DNA of 64,000 nucleotides, from positions 30,655,345 through 30,719,344 of the forward strand of contig NC_058190.1 in assembly GCF_907165205.1 (NCBI RefSeq), given 5' to 3'. The notes below the pieces were generated by a model. That model worked only from the letters and a program-made list of their open reading frames with translations, was not told the DNA's origin and ran no database searches. The DNA comes from Coccinella septempunctata (taxonomy: Eukaryota; Arthropoda; Insecta; Coleoptera; Coccinellidae). Of this stretch, positions 12,101 to 23,431 are shown piece by piece. Both the position numbers and the translations under genes were made by a program. Every line of letters begins with the position of its first letter. Position 1 is the first letter of the stretch.

Positions 12101-14992
12101 AGCGGCTTCAAGACACAATTAGCTCTTTGGTCATTTCTATAATGAGCTTTCCCAACCTGAATCCTTGATGAATCTAGTCATCGTGCAAGCAGGCGCTGCA
12201 TCTGCCTCTTCTAGACTAGGTCATGACTCCCCTAATTGTTCGAGCCTTCAACTTGAAAGACCTCTGCATGACTGGTCTGTTGAGGCTCACATTCTTTGTA
12301 GATGATGTTTCAGCTCCGGTGACCGGTGACATTTCTCATTTTTATGCTGAAATTTCCCAAACAGTTATTAAGAGACAAGATCAATAGTTGGGACTACAGT
12401 AACAAGCTCCACATAGTGGACCAAGCTATTGGCCTATTGGATTATTTTGAAGAAAGCCAGCAGCACAAAAATTTTGAAAGGGATTTCTATGGCTAATAGA
12501 TTCATCCTTTGATCTGTGGTCCTTATGTGGACTTGATTAACACTTCGGAATTTGGGATAGGTCACTAAAACATTATTTCTCTATATCTATTTATTTTCTA
12601 CAACTCGCTTGGTTTAAGCTGTCAGAAAACCATTAACACGCATGCGTCCCGAGCTCTCTAGATAGACTTCTTGATGCGCTTCTCTCACTCCACTACCGCC
12701 TGGCGGGATCACTGCGGTTCCACTATTGCCATTTGCTGATAGGTGATTATTTTCCTAGTTTTGGGGAAGTGGTCCTACAGATATCTTTTAATAGCCGATC
12801 AAATTTCAGGTTGTTTTCGAAATAATTGCTAACCCATCCTCACCTCATTTAAAAACGAAACATCACAGAGTAGTCGATTCATCGGTCATTTATAGTAGCT
12901 TTGATTTGTTGATGTGCATCATTTAAGAACACAAAAAGGACAATATGTCAGAAGAAGTAATGAGATGGGAAAAGATGATATTAAATTTCATGAAACATAC
13001 TCATATCATATGTATTCAGTTCTTTTTGATACTCCTTTTGGATTTTCGTTCTCAACATCCCAAGAAAAAATACAACATTATTGTTTATAGAAATAGAATC
13101 TGAGTATCACATTGAAAGAACCTCTGAAATCAAACCAGAGGAAGATGAAGCGTGATCTGATCATAAGAATTTCAATTTTCTGATTAAAATAAAGAGTTTT
13201 CTCGAAATTTCTCGTATTATTCTTTCTAAATATTCAACCTCCAAATAAAAAACCTCATGTCATCACAAGAGCAACTGTTCGTATTATATCCCTTGTGGAT
13301 CCCAATGAAAGTGATTTTGGTTTATTAGGTACTAAGATCAACAGAAAAAACTTTAATTCAATTTCTGATTTACGACTCCAGGGCCAGATTTCGTAAAATG
13401 CCAGGAATATAAAACAATAATTTGAACATGATTCAATAAACCCTGGTTGCATGGAAGTTAAAGTGACTCAATTTAGAATTTTCTTTGATCGAAATATCTT
13501 ACAAAGTCTACGGTCGATTCGCTATTCAGCCCAGTAACCCGTAATTCTTCCCTTCAGAAGATGCTTCTTCTAACTATTCGCAACGATTATTCCAATAAAC
13601 TTCATAAAATTAAACACAAACAACCATTAGATTCCTCTGATTGAAGGAAAAAATAAAAAGAAACAATAAACAGACTAATATCGAAGTTGATTTCCCGAAA
13701 GGAAAACCTTTTTTGGGAAAGTTAAATCCGTCAACTATTACATGATCTCCATGATTGAAAGCTATAAAAGAGAAAGCCTCTCGAGTACCTATACAGTCTA
13801 ACAAAAAAAAAAAAAATAACCATAAACAACTTTGTCCATCTCAATAAATCGAAGTGTTCGCTATACATAGATACATATGTATCACATATGTAGCCTCGAC
13901 TGACCCAGTACCCATGTCTTCATATTCTTTTTGAAATTTCCCCGACAACTTGAGGTCACTGGGAATTGTTCGCACGAGGAGCCAAAAACAGATGTGAGTC
14001 CTGACTCCTGACCTCGAGCTCGGTGCATCATCAGCAACATAACAAATTGACGTCTTATCTTGGTACTAGGTAACACAAACTGCAATTCCTGGTAATGGGG
14101 AGCAATCCGAATTTACTGAGAGCTACTTGATCTGATACTAGAGGACCAACCTCTTGTTACCCTGAGTCGAACATGCTATTCCTTAATCACCCTTTTTAGC
14201 CCTTCCACAACGTTCCAGACCCATTGATTGGTTCCGGTATTGGACACCTAGCCAAGTAGGTACCTACGACCTTGAGGTGAATGTAGAATATGGATATAAA
14301 AATTATTTTCATTAGAAGGCGAGCCAACTCAACTTTCAATCCATACAAATTGATGCTGCCAAAGATTGGATCCAATTTCCTTCAATCCAACATTTCCGCA
14401 AATAGAAACTGCATGAATAGCGCGGCATAAACAGCATGATAAATAAATACGCTTACCCAACGAAGGTCAGAATGTAGTCGAGGAAGTCATACCTGCAAGC
14501 CGACATTGATAATCAGAATTTTACTATGTCAACCTAGTTCTCCAACTTTCAGTTTTTGTTTTTTGATCGAGTCTGCGTGCAGAACTCGATTGATAATTGC
14601 CTGCTTGTATTATATAATAATCTGCGAGATTCTATAATAGTATGTAAAAACATGTAGACTTCAATGCGGTTGTTGATTATCTAATTTCTTTTCTTTTTTA
14701 AGGCCTTGCTATTTCTTCGTATGAAAAGTTTATGTAAGGAAATGATAAAGGTCTCATGAAGTGTAGTAAGGTCGCGAACGTTTGACGACAATAATTCTTG
14801 TGTTTCAGTAAAGGTTTAGATAGATTACACACTTCACTCTACGACCAGAAGTGTCATTTCTGAGATATTAGCCAAATTGTGTGGACTTATATGCTAGATT
14901 CGAAAGGACTTCTTGCAGAACAAATGGATGATACGAATAATTGAGAAAATAAAAAAAATAAGTCACGAAAATAGTTATTTTCCTATCAAAAA
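12101..14992. other. about 2.9 kb with no recognisable gene
   Basis: A TATATAAGCGG box at about 12098 resembles a TATA element, but no transcript can be tied to it. A slightly GC-richer patch lies at 12590-12740. Open frames on the minus strand at 13255-13452, 13610-13804 and 13882-14085 have no motif I know. No splice-compatible exon chain was seen. Confidence 0.35.
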
Positions 14993-14995
14993 ATA

Positions 14996-15053
14996 GGTTG
15001 AACGTGCACACTTGTAGAAAAATACTTTTTTCTACAAGCGTGCGCGTTCAACC
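14996..15053. repeat. short hairpin, about 27-bp stem
   Basis: GGTTGAACGTGCACACTTGT pairs with the complementary block ending GCGCGTTCAACC across a five-base loop, with two or three mismatches. It lies just left of the 15.3-kb TIR element and shares the GTTCAAC/GTGC flavour of that element's ends. Confidence 0.6.
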
Positions 15054-15262
15054 CTTTTTCTACACGCATTTCATGTTGCAAAGAGTCACTTTCCTCAAAA
15101 AGTGCGAGAAAAACACATTTGCGTGCGGGAAAGAAATAGCAGTGGGTTTTTCCGCCCGCAAATTCTGAAGTAAATTAAATTCTGTCATGTCCCTATGCAC
15201 CAAATGCCAACGATGGGATAGTATGGTAACGAAATGCAGAATCACGTATGTCATTATAATAT

Positions 15263-16538
15263 CGTGCGTTCAAAAAAATTCGTCGTCAAGTAGGCTATGA
15301 AATTTTGAAGGCTGATGTTCGGTGGCTGAACGTATGTCTTTCCTTGAATTACTTCATCTTCCCAAAATGTAAACAATGATAACATTAACCTATATATCGT
15401 AATTCTGTACGGAAAGGCACTTTTCAGAAAAGGTTACCTGTTAATTTCACCCAACGTTCGAAAAGCATTTCTTTCATTGAGTAAGATGACAAGAATCCAA
15501 ACAATCTGAGGCGGTTAGAAAAGTTCTTCGTAAAAATTTTAACCGTCCACTATTTTCATACGTAAGAGGCATGAGAGAGACATGAATCTTGAATTGATCG
15601 TGGTAGTATGTTTTTTTTGTAAGAAGGTTCTAGTTACTTCAGTCATATGAAAAGATCACAGTAAGATTCTCAATAATATGTTTATTTATTTTCTATAAAT
15701 ATTGAATTCATTTGGCCATTACTGAAAATCCATGACTAAACTAAAGAACTGAATTACATGAAAATGGCTCTTGGACAATTTATTAAAATTCAATTCAGCT
15801 ATAAAAAGGCATGATGCTTTCTCCTTCATAACGTTCTGCTATTGAAGTTCCATAAAAGAAAGTAGGTCCACATTTTCCCTTTGACTGATGCATACTGTCA
15901 GTATGCTAGTATGCATCAGTTCAGTATGATACTGAACTCCAATTTTTCTCGGATGCTACAAGGTTAGGTAATCACAACCTTTTCAGTTTTCTGATAACAT
16001 GTCAATCTTTATGGAAACAAATGGATATCTTTTTTTCAAAATCGGGTGGCATATGTCAACGGATACTCCATCCACTTGAGATAAAATCTGAAGAGAGGTT
16101 TGTCGAGCTTCTGTCACCATGTTTTCATTATTACTGAACTCTAGAGTTTTCTTTTTTGGTATACCACCTTTTGTTTGAACATACCTGTTTCGTCAACACA
16201 TCGCAAAACAGTACAATGGAAAAATTCATTCTTAATAATCAACAGCAACATAGGCTTCAATGAAGTCGCCGGAACAGAATATTTCCATTTTCCTTCAATT
16301 TTCTTTCCAATTTTGAAGTAGAATTCAATAGTAAAAGTCTTTCACACGTCCGTAAAAACCATCTTTATAATTTGCTGATAATTTTAATTCAACAACAACC
16401 CAAAATGCTAAAATGACAGTTCACCTGGAAAATAGTAAAGCACGAGCTAAGAATTACGTTTAGTCACGAAATATCGACGTTCAAAATTCCATAGCCTACT
16501 TGACGACGAATTTTGTTTGTCTATGTTTTGAACGCACG
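15263..16538. mobile_element. TIR element, 1.28 kb
   Basis: The left end reads CGTGCGTTCAAAA and the right end TTTTGAACGCACG. About 25 bp further in, both share AATTCGTCGTCAAGTAGGCT (inverted), with a short insertion in the right arm. A target duplication is not clear, partly because a P-type element inserted 2 bp outside the right end. No transposase motif was recognised in the interior, so it is probably non-autonomous. Confidence 0.7.
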
Positions 16539-16548
16539 TTATATGAAA

Positions 16549-18050
16549 CAAAGATCATAGAGTAGAAAGATAGGAAACCAAGTGACTAAAATGATGTGGC
16601 GCCTTCTGTATTTCAAATGTGTTTTTAGTGCCCTAAAACTGGTTAGAATATTAATTAGAGAGCCATTCGCAAAAACATATGAAAATTTCTGAGATTGCAG
16701 ATGACAATTTTGATCAAAGAGATTTTGAATGTTTGTTTCTCGTAGTGCATTTTGTTTATCTAGCTCGTTCTAGTTGCTGATTATTGAATTTTTTTGTCTA
16801 ATTACTGGGTGAAAACCTCCAAATATCATTTGGAAATTATTGTATGGTGAAGAACTGTGGATCAAATAAAATGAATTTCCCGAAATTATGTTATTTACTT
16901 TACTAAGGAAAATGGAAATGTAAGTACTAAAACTGGTAACAAGTTAGTCGGTCATTTATTGATTTTCATTTTCAGTGCTCCGAAATGGATAAAATTTTCA
17001 TGGAGTAAAGACAATCAGCAAACACTATACTACACCATGTATGTACATTGAACATTTTAATGTTGAGTAGGTACTGTTCATCCACGTAAATTGTTGTATT
17101 CAGGAAGTATCCCTTGCATGAAGGGCCCATTTAGGGGAATTTATGACTTTTATACGTCCATTCAAAGATTCTCAATTGCTACTCCTTCAATATTTTCAGA
17201 AATGCAATGGATTTATTGATTTCGATTTGGGAATCGAGTGACTGTCAAATTGTTGTTTGGAAAGTCAAAGTTTTATGAATCCTGCTGTGAGTCTTTCGTT
17301 CATTCAAATCAATTTGTATATTGTGTCATAAACAGACCATACCATAAATACATCATGAAAAAAGCATTAAGAAACTATACTGACGGGCTAACATAGAGGA
17401 CTTTTGTATACCTCTGAAAGATTTTTTTTAATTGTGGTTCTGCAAATTCTGTGAAAATAATATGTGGGTAACTGAAATGTATGATGGAATATTGAATATT
17501 GGTTCATATTAATTTCTGTATATATTGTACAAATTCAACTAAGTTTATCAATTCAAAACAATTTGACGTATTGCCCAGAAAGGTGTTATACCTTTGACGT
17601 ATAGCAGATCACCATACCTATACTCTTGTGTCCTAGACAAGCTTTATCCGTTGTCCATAGTTTAAAATTTCTGTGAATTTTTTATAAATTGCAAATAAAA
17701 ATATACCACATCCGACAGCGTATTTCATTGATATCAGTTGATTCCAAACAATGTTAAGATGAAAACTAACATCGTGGTCAAAAAAAAACCATACTTCTGT
17801 TTTGTTGCTCAGGATGTTTGTTTTCTGGTCTCAACAAAATCGATATTGAGATTTAATACGAGTAATATAATTCGAATTTTGCGCCTATCAATTATAAAAC
17901 AGAAAACTGTTACTAAACAGTTTTTCTGTATTGACAGTACGTTTTCAGCGACATCTCATTGTCAAATGTGTTTTCACTGGCCAAAATGTAATCGGTTTGT
18001 AGTACTACAGATATGAGGGCGTTTCCTATCTTTATACTCTATAATCTTTG
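16549..18050 (+). mobile_element. P-superfamily element, copy 1
   Basis: A 1502-bp element is flanked by an exact 8-bp duplication, ATATGAAA, at 16541-16548 and 18051-18058. Its ends are inverted repeats of about 30 bp beginning CAAAGAT and containing ATAGAGTAGAAAGATAGGAA. A sister copy lies inverted at 59664-61182 with its own 8-bp duplication. Eight-base duplications, CA-starting ends of this length and a THAP-like domain are the combination known for P elements. At 1.5 kb it lacks most of a transposase, so it is an internally deleted derivative. Confidence 0.85.
16844..17140 (+). pseudogene. THAP zinc-finger relic of the P-type transposase
   Basis: The frame opens MVKNCGSNKMNFP (the THAP start is MVxxC). 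It is followed by a GTAAGT donor, a TTTTCAG acceptor near 16976, and then YIEHF and KLLYSGSIPCM. Those correspond to the C-x-x-H-F and AVPT parts of the THAP finger. Stops interrupt the reading, and the cysteine before EHF is lost here, although the copy at 60.6 kb keeps CNEHF. It is a dead DNA-binding domain whose spliced layout matches P-element transposases. Confidence 0.6.
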
Positions 18051-18058
18051 ATATGAAA

Positions 18059-19968
18059 TAATCAAATAAAATTTCGTATATTTGGTAAATATACTGATAA
18101 AGGTATTTCAAGCGCTTGTAGAAAAAATATTGTTCCTAACTCTAACTCTAATAGGAATGAAAATGAAACTGAGGATTTGGTTATTGTTAAATCAAAGTGT
18201 TATTAATATTATTATATCGAGCATTTCATGAAGATTTTCACTTTTTTCGTGAAGAATTGTTGTCTTATTAAAATATATGTTTAAATATTGTACGAGTATA
18301 CTTAGCAAGAACTTATCAGATGATTTCAAAATGTATATATTATAATATTAATTCATCCTTACATTAATATACCGAATGATTTTTTTTTCAAACTCCCATA
18401 ACTGGATGGTGTCGATGATGCCCCCATCTGTGGTGTCGAACTGACATCTGAATATTATGATGCTGCTGATTCCATAGCTTCTTGCCCAAACTCCAAGCTA
18501 TCAGTATTATGTAGGAGTGAATAACTGTAAAATTTAAATCTTCATAATTCCTTCATCATTCTTCAAAATAAATATGTAAAAGTGACTGAAATATTTGTGA
18601 CACAATGCGTGAAAACGGTTGAAATTCGAATTCGAGGATTTAACCATTTCATCCCTATGTTCAATGGAGGGTTGATAAAAAACGTTTATCCATTTCTGAC
18701 ACGAAAAGGATGGTTAGCCTTAGAAAAACTCCTCATTAAAGGTGCTTGACAAACTACTGATGCAATTATACATAAAATTCGACATGTTTGACTATTTTTC
18801 TACATTTTGTAAATATGTACCGTAGTTTTTTTGGAGAAATGTTTTGTGCTGCATGTATAGATATTCAACTGTAACTAGATACATAAAAATTATTTCATTT
18901 TTCCATTACTCTTCGACAAAAGTGGAAAATTTTGAAAAAAAAAAAATACAGGAAATTTTCAGTTATCAGAAATCTAATATTGTCTTGAAAATTGCATCTC
19001 AAAATCAAAATTTTCACAAAGAGTTTGTTTTGATAGTATGCGAAGACATAACTGAAACAACATCCATCTAAAAACTTCTTCGAGCAAAAAGTCTTCAAAA
19101 TAGAGTCTGAGTTTTCATGTTCTTGTATGATCTGTACTTCATGCTCAAGATTGTATATAATTTATTATCATGAATAAAAATATTCCTTTCTGCCTTCGAA
19201 TATGTTACTCTCTATTACCATACCTATAACTTTTTCCCTTTCCTAGGATAATTTCGCTTAGTGATTCGATGTGGAAACAATGATCACTAGATTTACACTA
19301 TCTCTCATCATCAAATTATAATCTTTATGAATATTCTGTTCATAGTTATTTAATAAATTATGTACTTATCACATTGGCATGCCATAATACGTTCATTTAC
19401 CACTATTGTAAATTGAAAGACAATGTGGTTCACTGGACCTATAAATGAGCTCCAGATGGAAAATTATAAACTGCCTTCGATACGGTACTGCTAACCTTTT
19501 TTTCATGTCTGCATACTAAAGGGTTTTTCACGTTATGATCACGAGGTAGCAGATAAACGTAACAGCCAGTGTTTATACCTGTTTTGTGAATTATGCGCAA
19601 TGGTCGCCAAAAAAAGTTCCCAAGAACTCTCAGATATCAGACTAAGAATCATGAGGGAACATCAGGGTCCGAACTAATAGCTCCACAACGGTTTTCCAGA
19701 GGATGTCAAGGGTTTATCACCGAGCACATTCAATAAAGCTGTCAAGAAATGACTACTGGAGAAGACAGCGTAAACTCTCGATGGATTATTCTGATAATCC
19801 TAGATTTTTGAATCATGCGCATTATGATTTGGGCCCACATCACGTCAGTGAAATCTACATATAGGCACTTAAAAGTCTCGTCGTTCTCGACTGTTTGTGT
19901 GAATAGGGGAAATTAAAGGAAACCGTTCAAAGAGGAAACACCTGACCTAATACGTCAATGTATGGAGT
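18059..19968. other. no gene supported
   Basis: AT-rich. Around 19600-19720 a frame reads KKSSQELSDIRLRIMREHQG, weakly like the N-terminus of a Tc1-type transposase, but nothing downstream confirms it. Opposed open frames at 18844-19098 overlap and look like chance. Confidence 0.35.
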
Positions 19969-20281
19969 AGTTGGGGAGCCGAAGAGGGAAATTCAGGATT
20001 TACTCGGGCGTGTCAGATTAATTTAAGGGGACATACCTTGGACCCTGTAGAGTACCTCTACCAAAAATTAGACCTGTATAGTGTATATAGGGGGAATAGT
20101 CTAGGACAGCCTGTCAGAATAGTAAAAAAAAAAACGATCATTGTACATACTCGAGCGTGTCAGATTAAGATATATGTGGTTAATTACATGTTGAAAAGTA
20201 TATATTCTCTTAATCTGACAATTCAAACGTGTCGAAAATGTGTGGGAGTGCGCCAAAGTTACAAAAAAAAAGCGTTACGTG

Positions 20282-21254
20282 TACAGGGTGGGCAAAATTC
20301 GATGTTTTAGCACTACAGTTTTTAAACCAGAGGAGATACACAAAATCTGATACCCCACTCTCGTTCTCTTTTTCTGAGAAACTAACAATAGTAGTAGTGA
20401 TTTTTGGACACTTTCTTTTGTTTTCGAATTATAAGCAAAAATTGGAAAAATGGCGATATCGAAATAAATTTATATCTCCGCTTATACTGATGATAGAGAT
20501 CTGAAATTGAAACATTCTACAGGCACTTTTTTACGTAGAATCCAGTGGCGTGCTCGCCTTTTTAGCAGGATTTTTAATTACGAAGCTATGACCCAAAGTT
20601 ATGTTTTTTTAAATGAGAACACTAGTTTTCTGTGCAATTTTTTGAAAGCTTAATTTTTACTGATTTCAAAAATATATAACATCATATGGTTTGTATCAAT
20701 ATAAATAATAGAAAATGGTCAAAAACTTTTTTTCTCAATATTTCTATGGTTTCAACTTTTGACGAGCACAGAAAAATAGTTGAAACCATAGAAATATTGA
20801 GAAAAAAGGTTTTTGACCATTTTCTATTATTTATATTGATACAAACCATATGATGTTATATATTTTTGAAATCAGTAAAAATTAAGCTTTAAAAAAATTG
20901 CACAGAAAACTAGTGTTCCCATTTAAAAAAACATAACTTTGGGTCATAGCTTCGTAAATAAAAATCCTGCTGAAAAGGCGAGCACGCCACTGGATTCTAC
21001 TTGAAAAAGTGCCTGTATAATGTTTCAATTTCAGAGCTCTATCATCAGTATTAGCGGAGATATAAATTTATTTCAATATCGCCATTTTTCCAATTTTTGC
21101 TTATAACTCGAAAACAAAAGAAAGTGGCCAAAAATGACTACTACTATTGTTAGTTTCTCAGAAAAAGAGAACGAGAATGGGGTATCAGATTTTGTGTATC
21201 TCCTCTGGTTTAAAAACTGTAGTGCTAAAACATCGAATTTTGCCTCACCCTGTA
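20282..21254. repeat. 973-bp near-perfect palindrome (foldback)
   Basis: Arms 20282-20760 and 20772-21254 are complementary over about 480 bp with only scattered mismatches and an 11-bp spacer. The outer ends are TACAGGGTG and CACCCTGTA. No coding frame is conserved between the arms. The interior phrases AATCCAGTGGCGTGC and TTTTGTTTTCGA recur in the related foldback at 62751-63478, so this is a family of foldback elements, here inserted in the TAGTTGGGG element. Confidence 0.85.
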
Positions 21255-22030
21255 CATTCTCGAGTGCGGTGGCGTTTTTTCTTATTTTGAAGCTAATGAT
21301 TCAAGAATAACGGGAAATATATAATCTGACAGTTTTAGCAAGCCGAAACAAACGAAAATTGGCCATAAAGGTCACAAAAATCAGTTTTTTGGAATTATCT
21401 CCTTCCTTGGTCTTCAAATATTTTTCGCATTCATTATGAAAGTTGTAAAGCATAACATTTTCTACAAATTTGCCCAAGCAATTTTTTCTACGTTCAAACG
21501 TTTTTGAGATATATGGCGATTAATGCGAGGTGTTTAGCGATACATGCTGAAGCGAAAATTCACTCGTTGGAAAATAGTACATTCTGAGGTTCAGTAACAG
21601 ACAACACTAAAATTTTCGTGACTTATTTCGAAATACCTTATCATTTTGACAGTTGGATGAATGTAGATTAGACTGGGATTCTACATTGACCTTGCCCTTT
21701 CGCATGTGTGGCTAATCTTCTCGCCCTTATTGCCCTCTAACTCGAGAACTGTTAAGAGTATGTAAAATTGCTTCGGACAAAAGTTGTGTAGAATTTTATT
21801 ATCTACAACTGTCATAATGAATACAAAAACGATTAGAGGTACAGGCAGGGAAATATTCGAATAAAAAAGAATTTTTATCATCTTCAAAGTGTCAGAGTAA
21901 GAAAATCCTCCCTGATTAGTGTCAGATTAATGGGTCAACACGTTTACAACACCGAGATTAACCATCTGTATGAAAATCTGACACGCTCGAGTATGTAGAA
22001 GTAACGATTTTTGTTTACATTTTCAAAGGA

Positions 22031-22062
22031 CCTAACCTAGCCTAACCTAACCTGACCTAACC
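22031..22062. repeat. interstitial telomere-like (CCTAA)n tract
   Basis: Thirty-two bases parse as CTAAC, CTAGC, CTAAC, CTAAC, CTGAC, CTAAC: six units of the insect telomere pentamer with two substitutions. It sits inside the complex transposon. Confidence 0.55.
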
Positions 22063-22438
22063 TTGCGTCACGTCCAAATTGTCAGTCCCTTGAAAAGTAG
22101 CTTCCTTTGGATCTAATTAACACATCCTCCAAAAATCTGACACGCTGGAAAAATTTTTGTTTTAACCATTTTCAACTCTTGCGTACGGTCAGTCCCACCG
22201 CGCAAACTGTCAGATAAGCATGAATTCATTATCAGAGACACGTGGGGCATATACGGAATCTTAATCTGATACGCTCGAGTATGTACACCTGACGATTTTT
22301 TTTACATCTTTGAGACCCTGCAGACGCTTTCCCCACCACTGAAAGTGCATACATCATAGAATCTTTTTTCTTTCATAATCCACTAGGTCTCCACGACGCT
22401 CGAGTAAATCCCGATTTAGCATCGTCGGCACCCCAACT

Positions 22439-23283
22439 AGAGGAAACAGTGTCTTTTAAAATATCAGTATACCGGGTGATTCATAACCATTGGGATATTG
22501 CCTCTAGGAAATAACAATTTGAATCAAAATATGACGATGGTGAAAAAAAATCAAAGTTGTAATATTTTTTCGTTCTTTGTTAATAAATAGAGCGTTCATT
22601 TCACAGAGTCAACAAAATCAGCACGGAAGCATAAATATGGAAAAGTAATCTCATTATATTAATTAATTTCTTCGATTAAAACAAATTATTTTTTCATGTT
22701 TTTGAAAAAGTGATATGAATACGAAGAAATGATTCAGTTCTCAATTTCTTTTATTGTCCAAAATATTCAGGAGACTACGAGAACACTGTGAGACTCTTGT
22801 ACGAGACTCGAGACGAAACCGAGAAAAGTCTCTTCTGGTATCGTAAATGACACACATGAGTGCAATTATCTTGAAGGCATTCTTGAAGGTATCATACTGA
22901 CATTATTAAAGAACATCTCCAAAAATGTTTTATTGCTTTCTTGCTTCCATAATATCTGCTCAATTTCATTTCTATCAAATTACTGGTGTCTAAGAAAAAC
23001 TTTTAAAATTTATTTTCAGCTACCATCTTGAAAGGGTTGTATCAAGTCTGATAAAAGAAAAATTATATGAAACACTGAGACTATTTTCGCAAAATTTTCC
23101 GCAACTGTTCATTCACACCATGCATAGTTTCAACCTCCTATCCATTGAAAATCGTTATAACAATAATCATGAAAAAAATCAATAGAGCTTCTTTCTATTC
23201 ATTGAGTTTAACAACCCAATAAATGCTTTGATAATCTAGTATAGAGAAGAAAATGATTCTAGTTTACATATTAGGTATCTTAC
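22439..23283. other. no recognisable exon
   Basis: The next downstream exon of the minus-strand membrane protein gene would be expected here or further left, but no phase-compatible hydrophobic exon was found. Confidence 0.35.
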
Positions 23284-23431
23284 CGAAAAGTGTACAGGCA
23301 TAAAGTGAAATACAAATTTTCTCCGAATCGTTCCTCTTTCCATGTATCATGAAAACCACAACAGCGGCAACTTTCGCAATTAATGCACCAAAACCAAAAA
23401 GTACAAAGAGAAAAATACACACCAGATCGCC
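23284..23431 (-). CDS. membrane protein gene, third visible exon
   Basis: A long pyrimidine run precedes the TTTTTGTAG acceptor, and a GTAAGA donor follows. The 148 nt encode 49 codons plus one base, starting GDLVCIFLFVLF, a membrane helix, and ending with LYACTLFG. Confidence 0.5.

Larger units (their letters stand above)
19969..22438. mobile_element. complex TIR element with TAGTTGGGG ends
   Basis: The left end reads AGTTGGGGAGCC and then GGATTTACTCGGGCGTGTCA. The right end is the inverted counterpart, ending GGCACCCCAACT. The motif ACTCGAGCGTGTCAGATTAA recurs near 20012, 20149, 21975, 22136 and 22262 in both orientations. The interior holds a 973-bp palindrome and a telomere-like tract. 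A deleted copy lies at 7609-8110. No protein motif was recognised, so the superfamily is undetermined. A Polinton-type terminal origin is possible because of the AG...CT ends but is not shown. Confidence 0.65.

Noticed and set aside
13610..14085. Two minus-strand frames as a two-exon gene
   Set aside because: No phase-compatible splice sites and no recognisable motif.
19570..19960. Tc1-type transposase N-terminus
   Set aside because: Only one weak stretch (KKSSQELSDIRLRIMREHQG) fits and no later motif follows.
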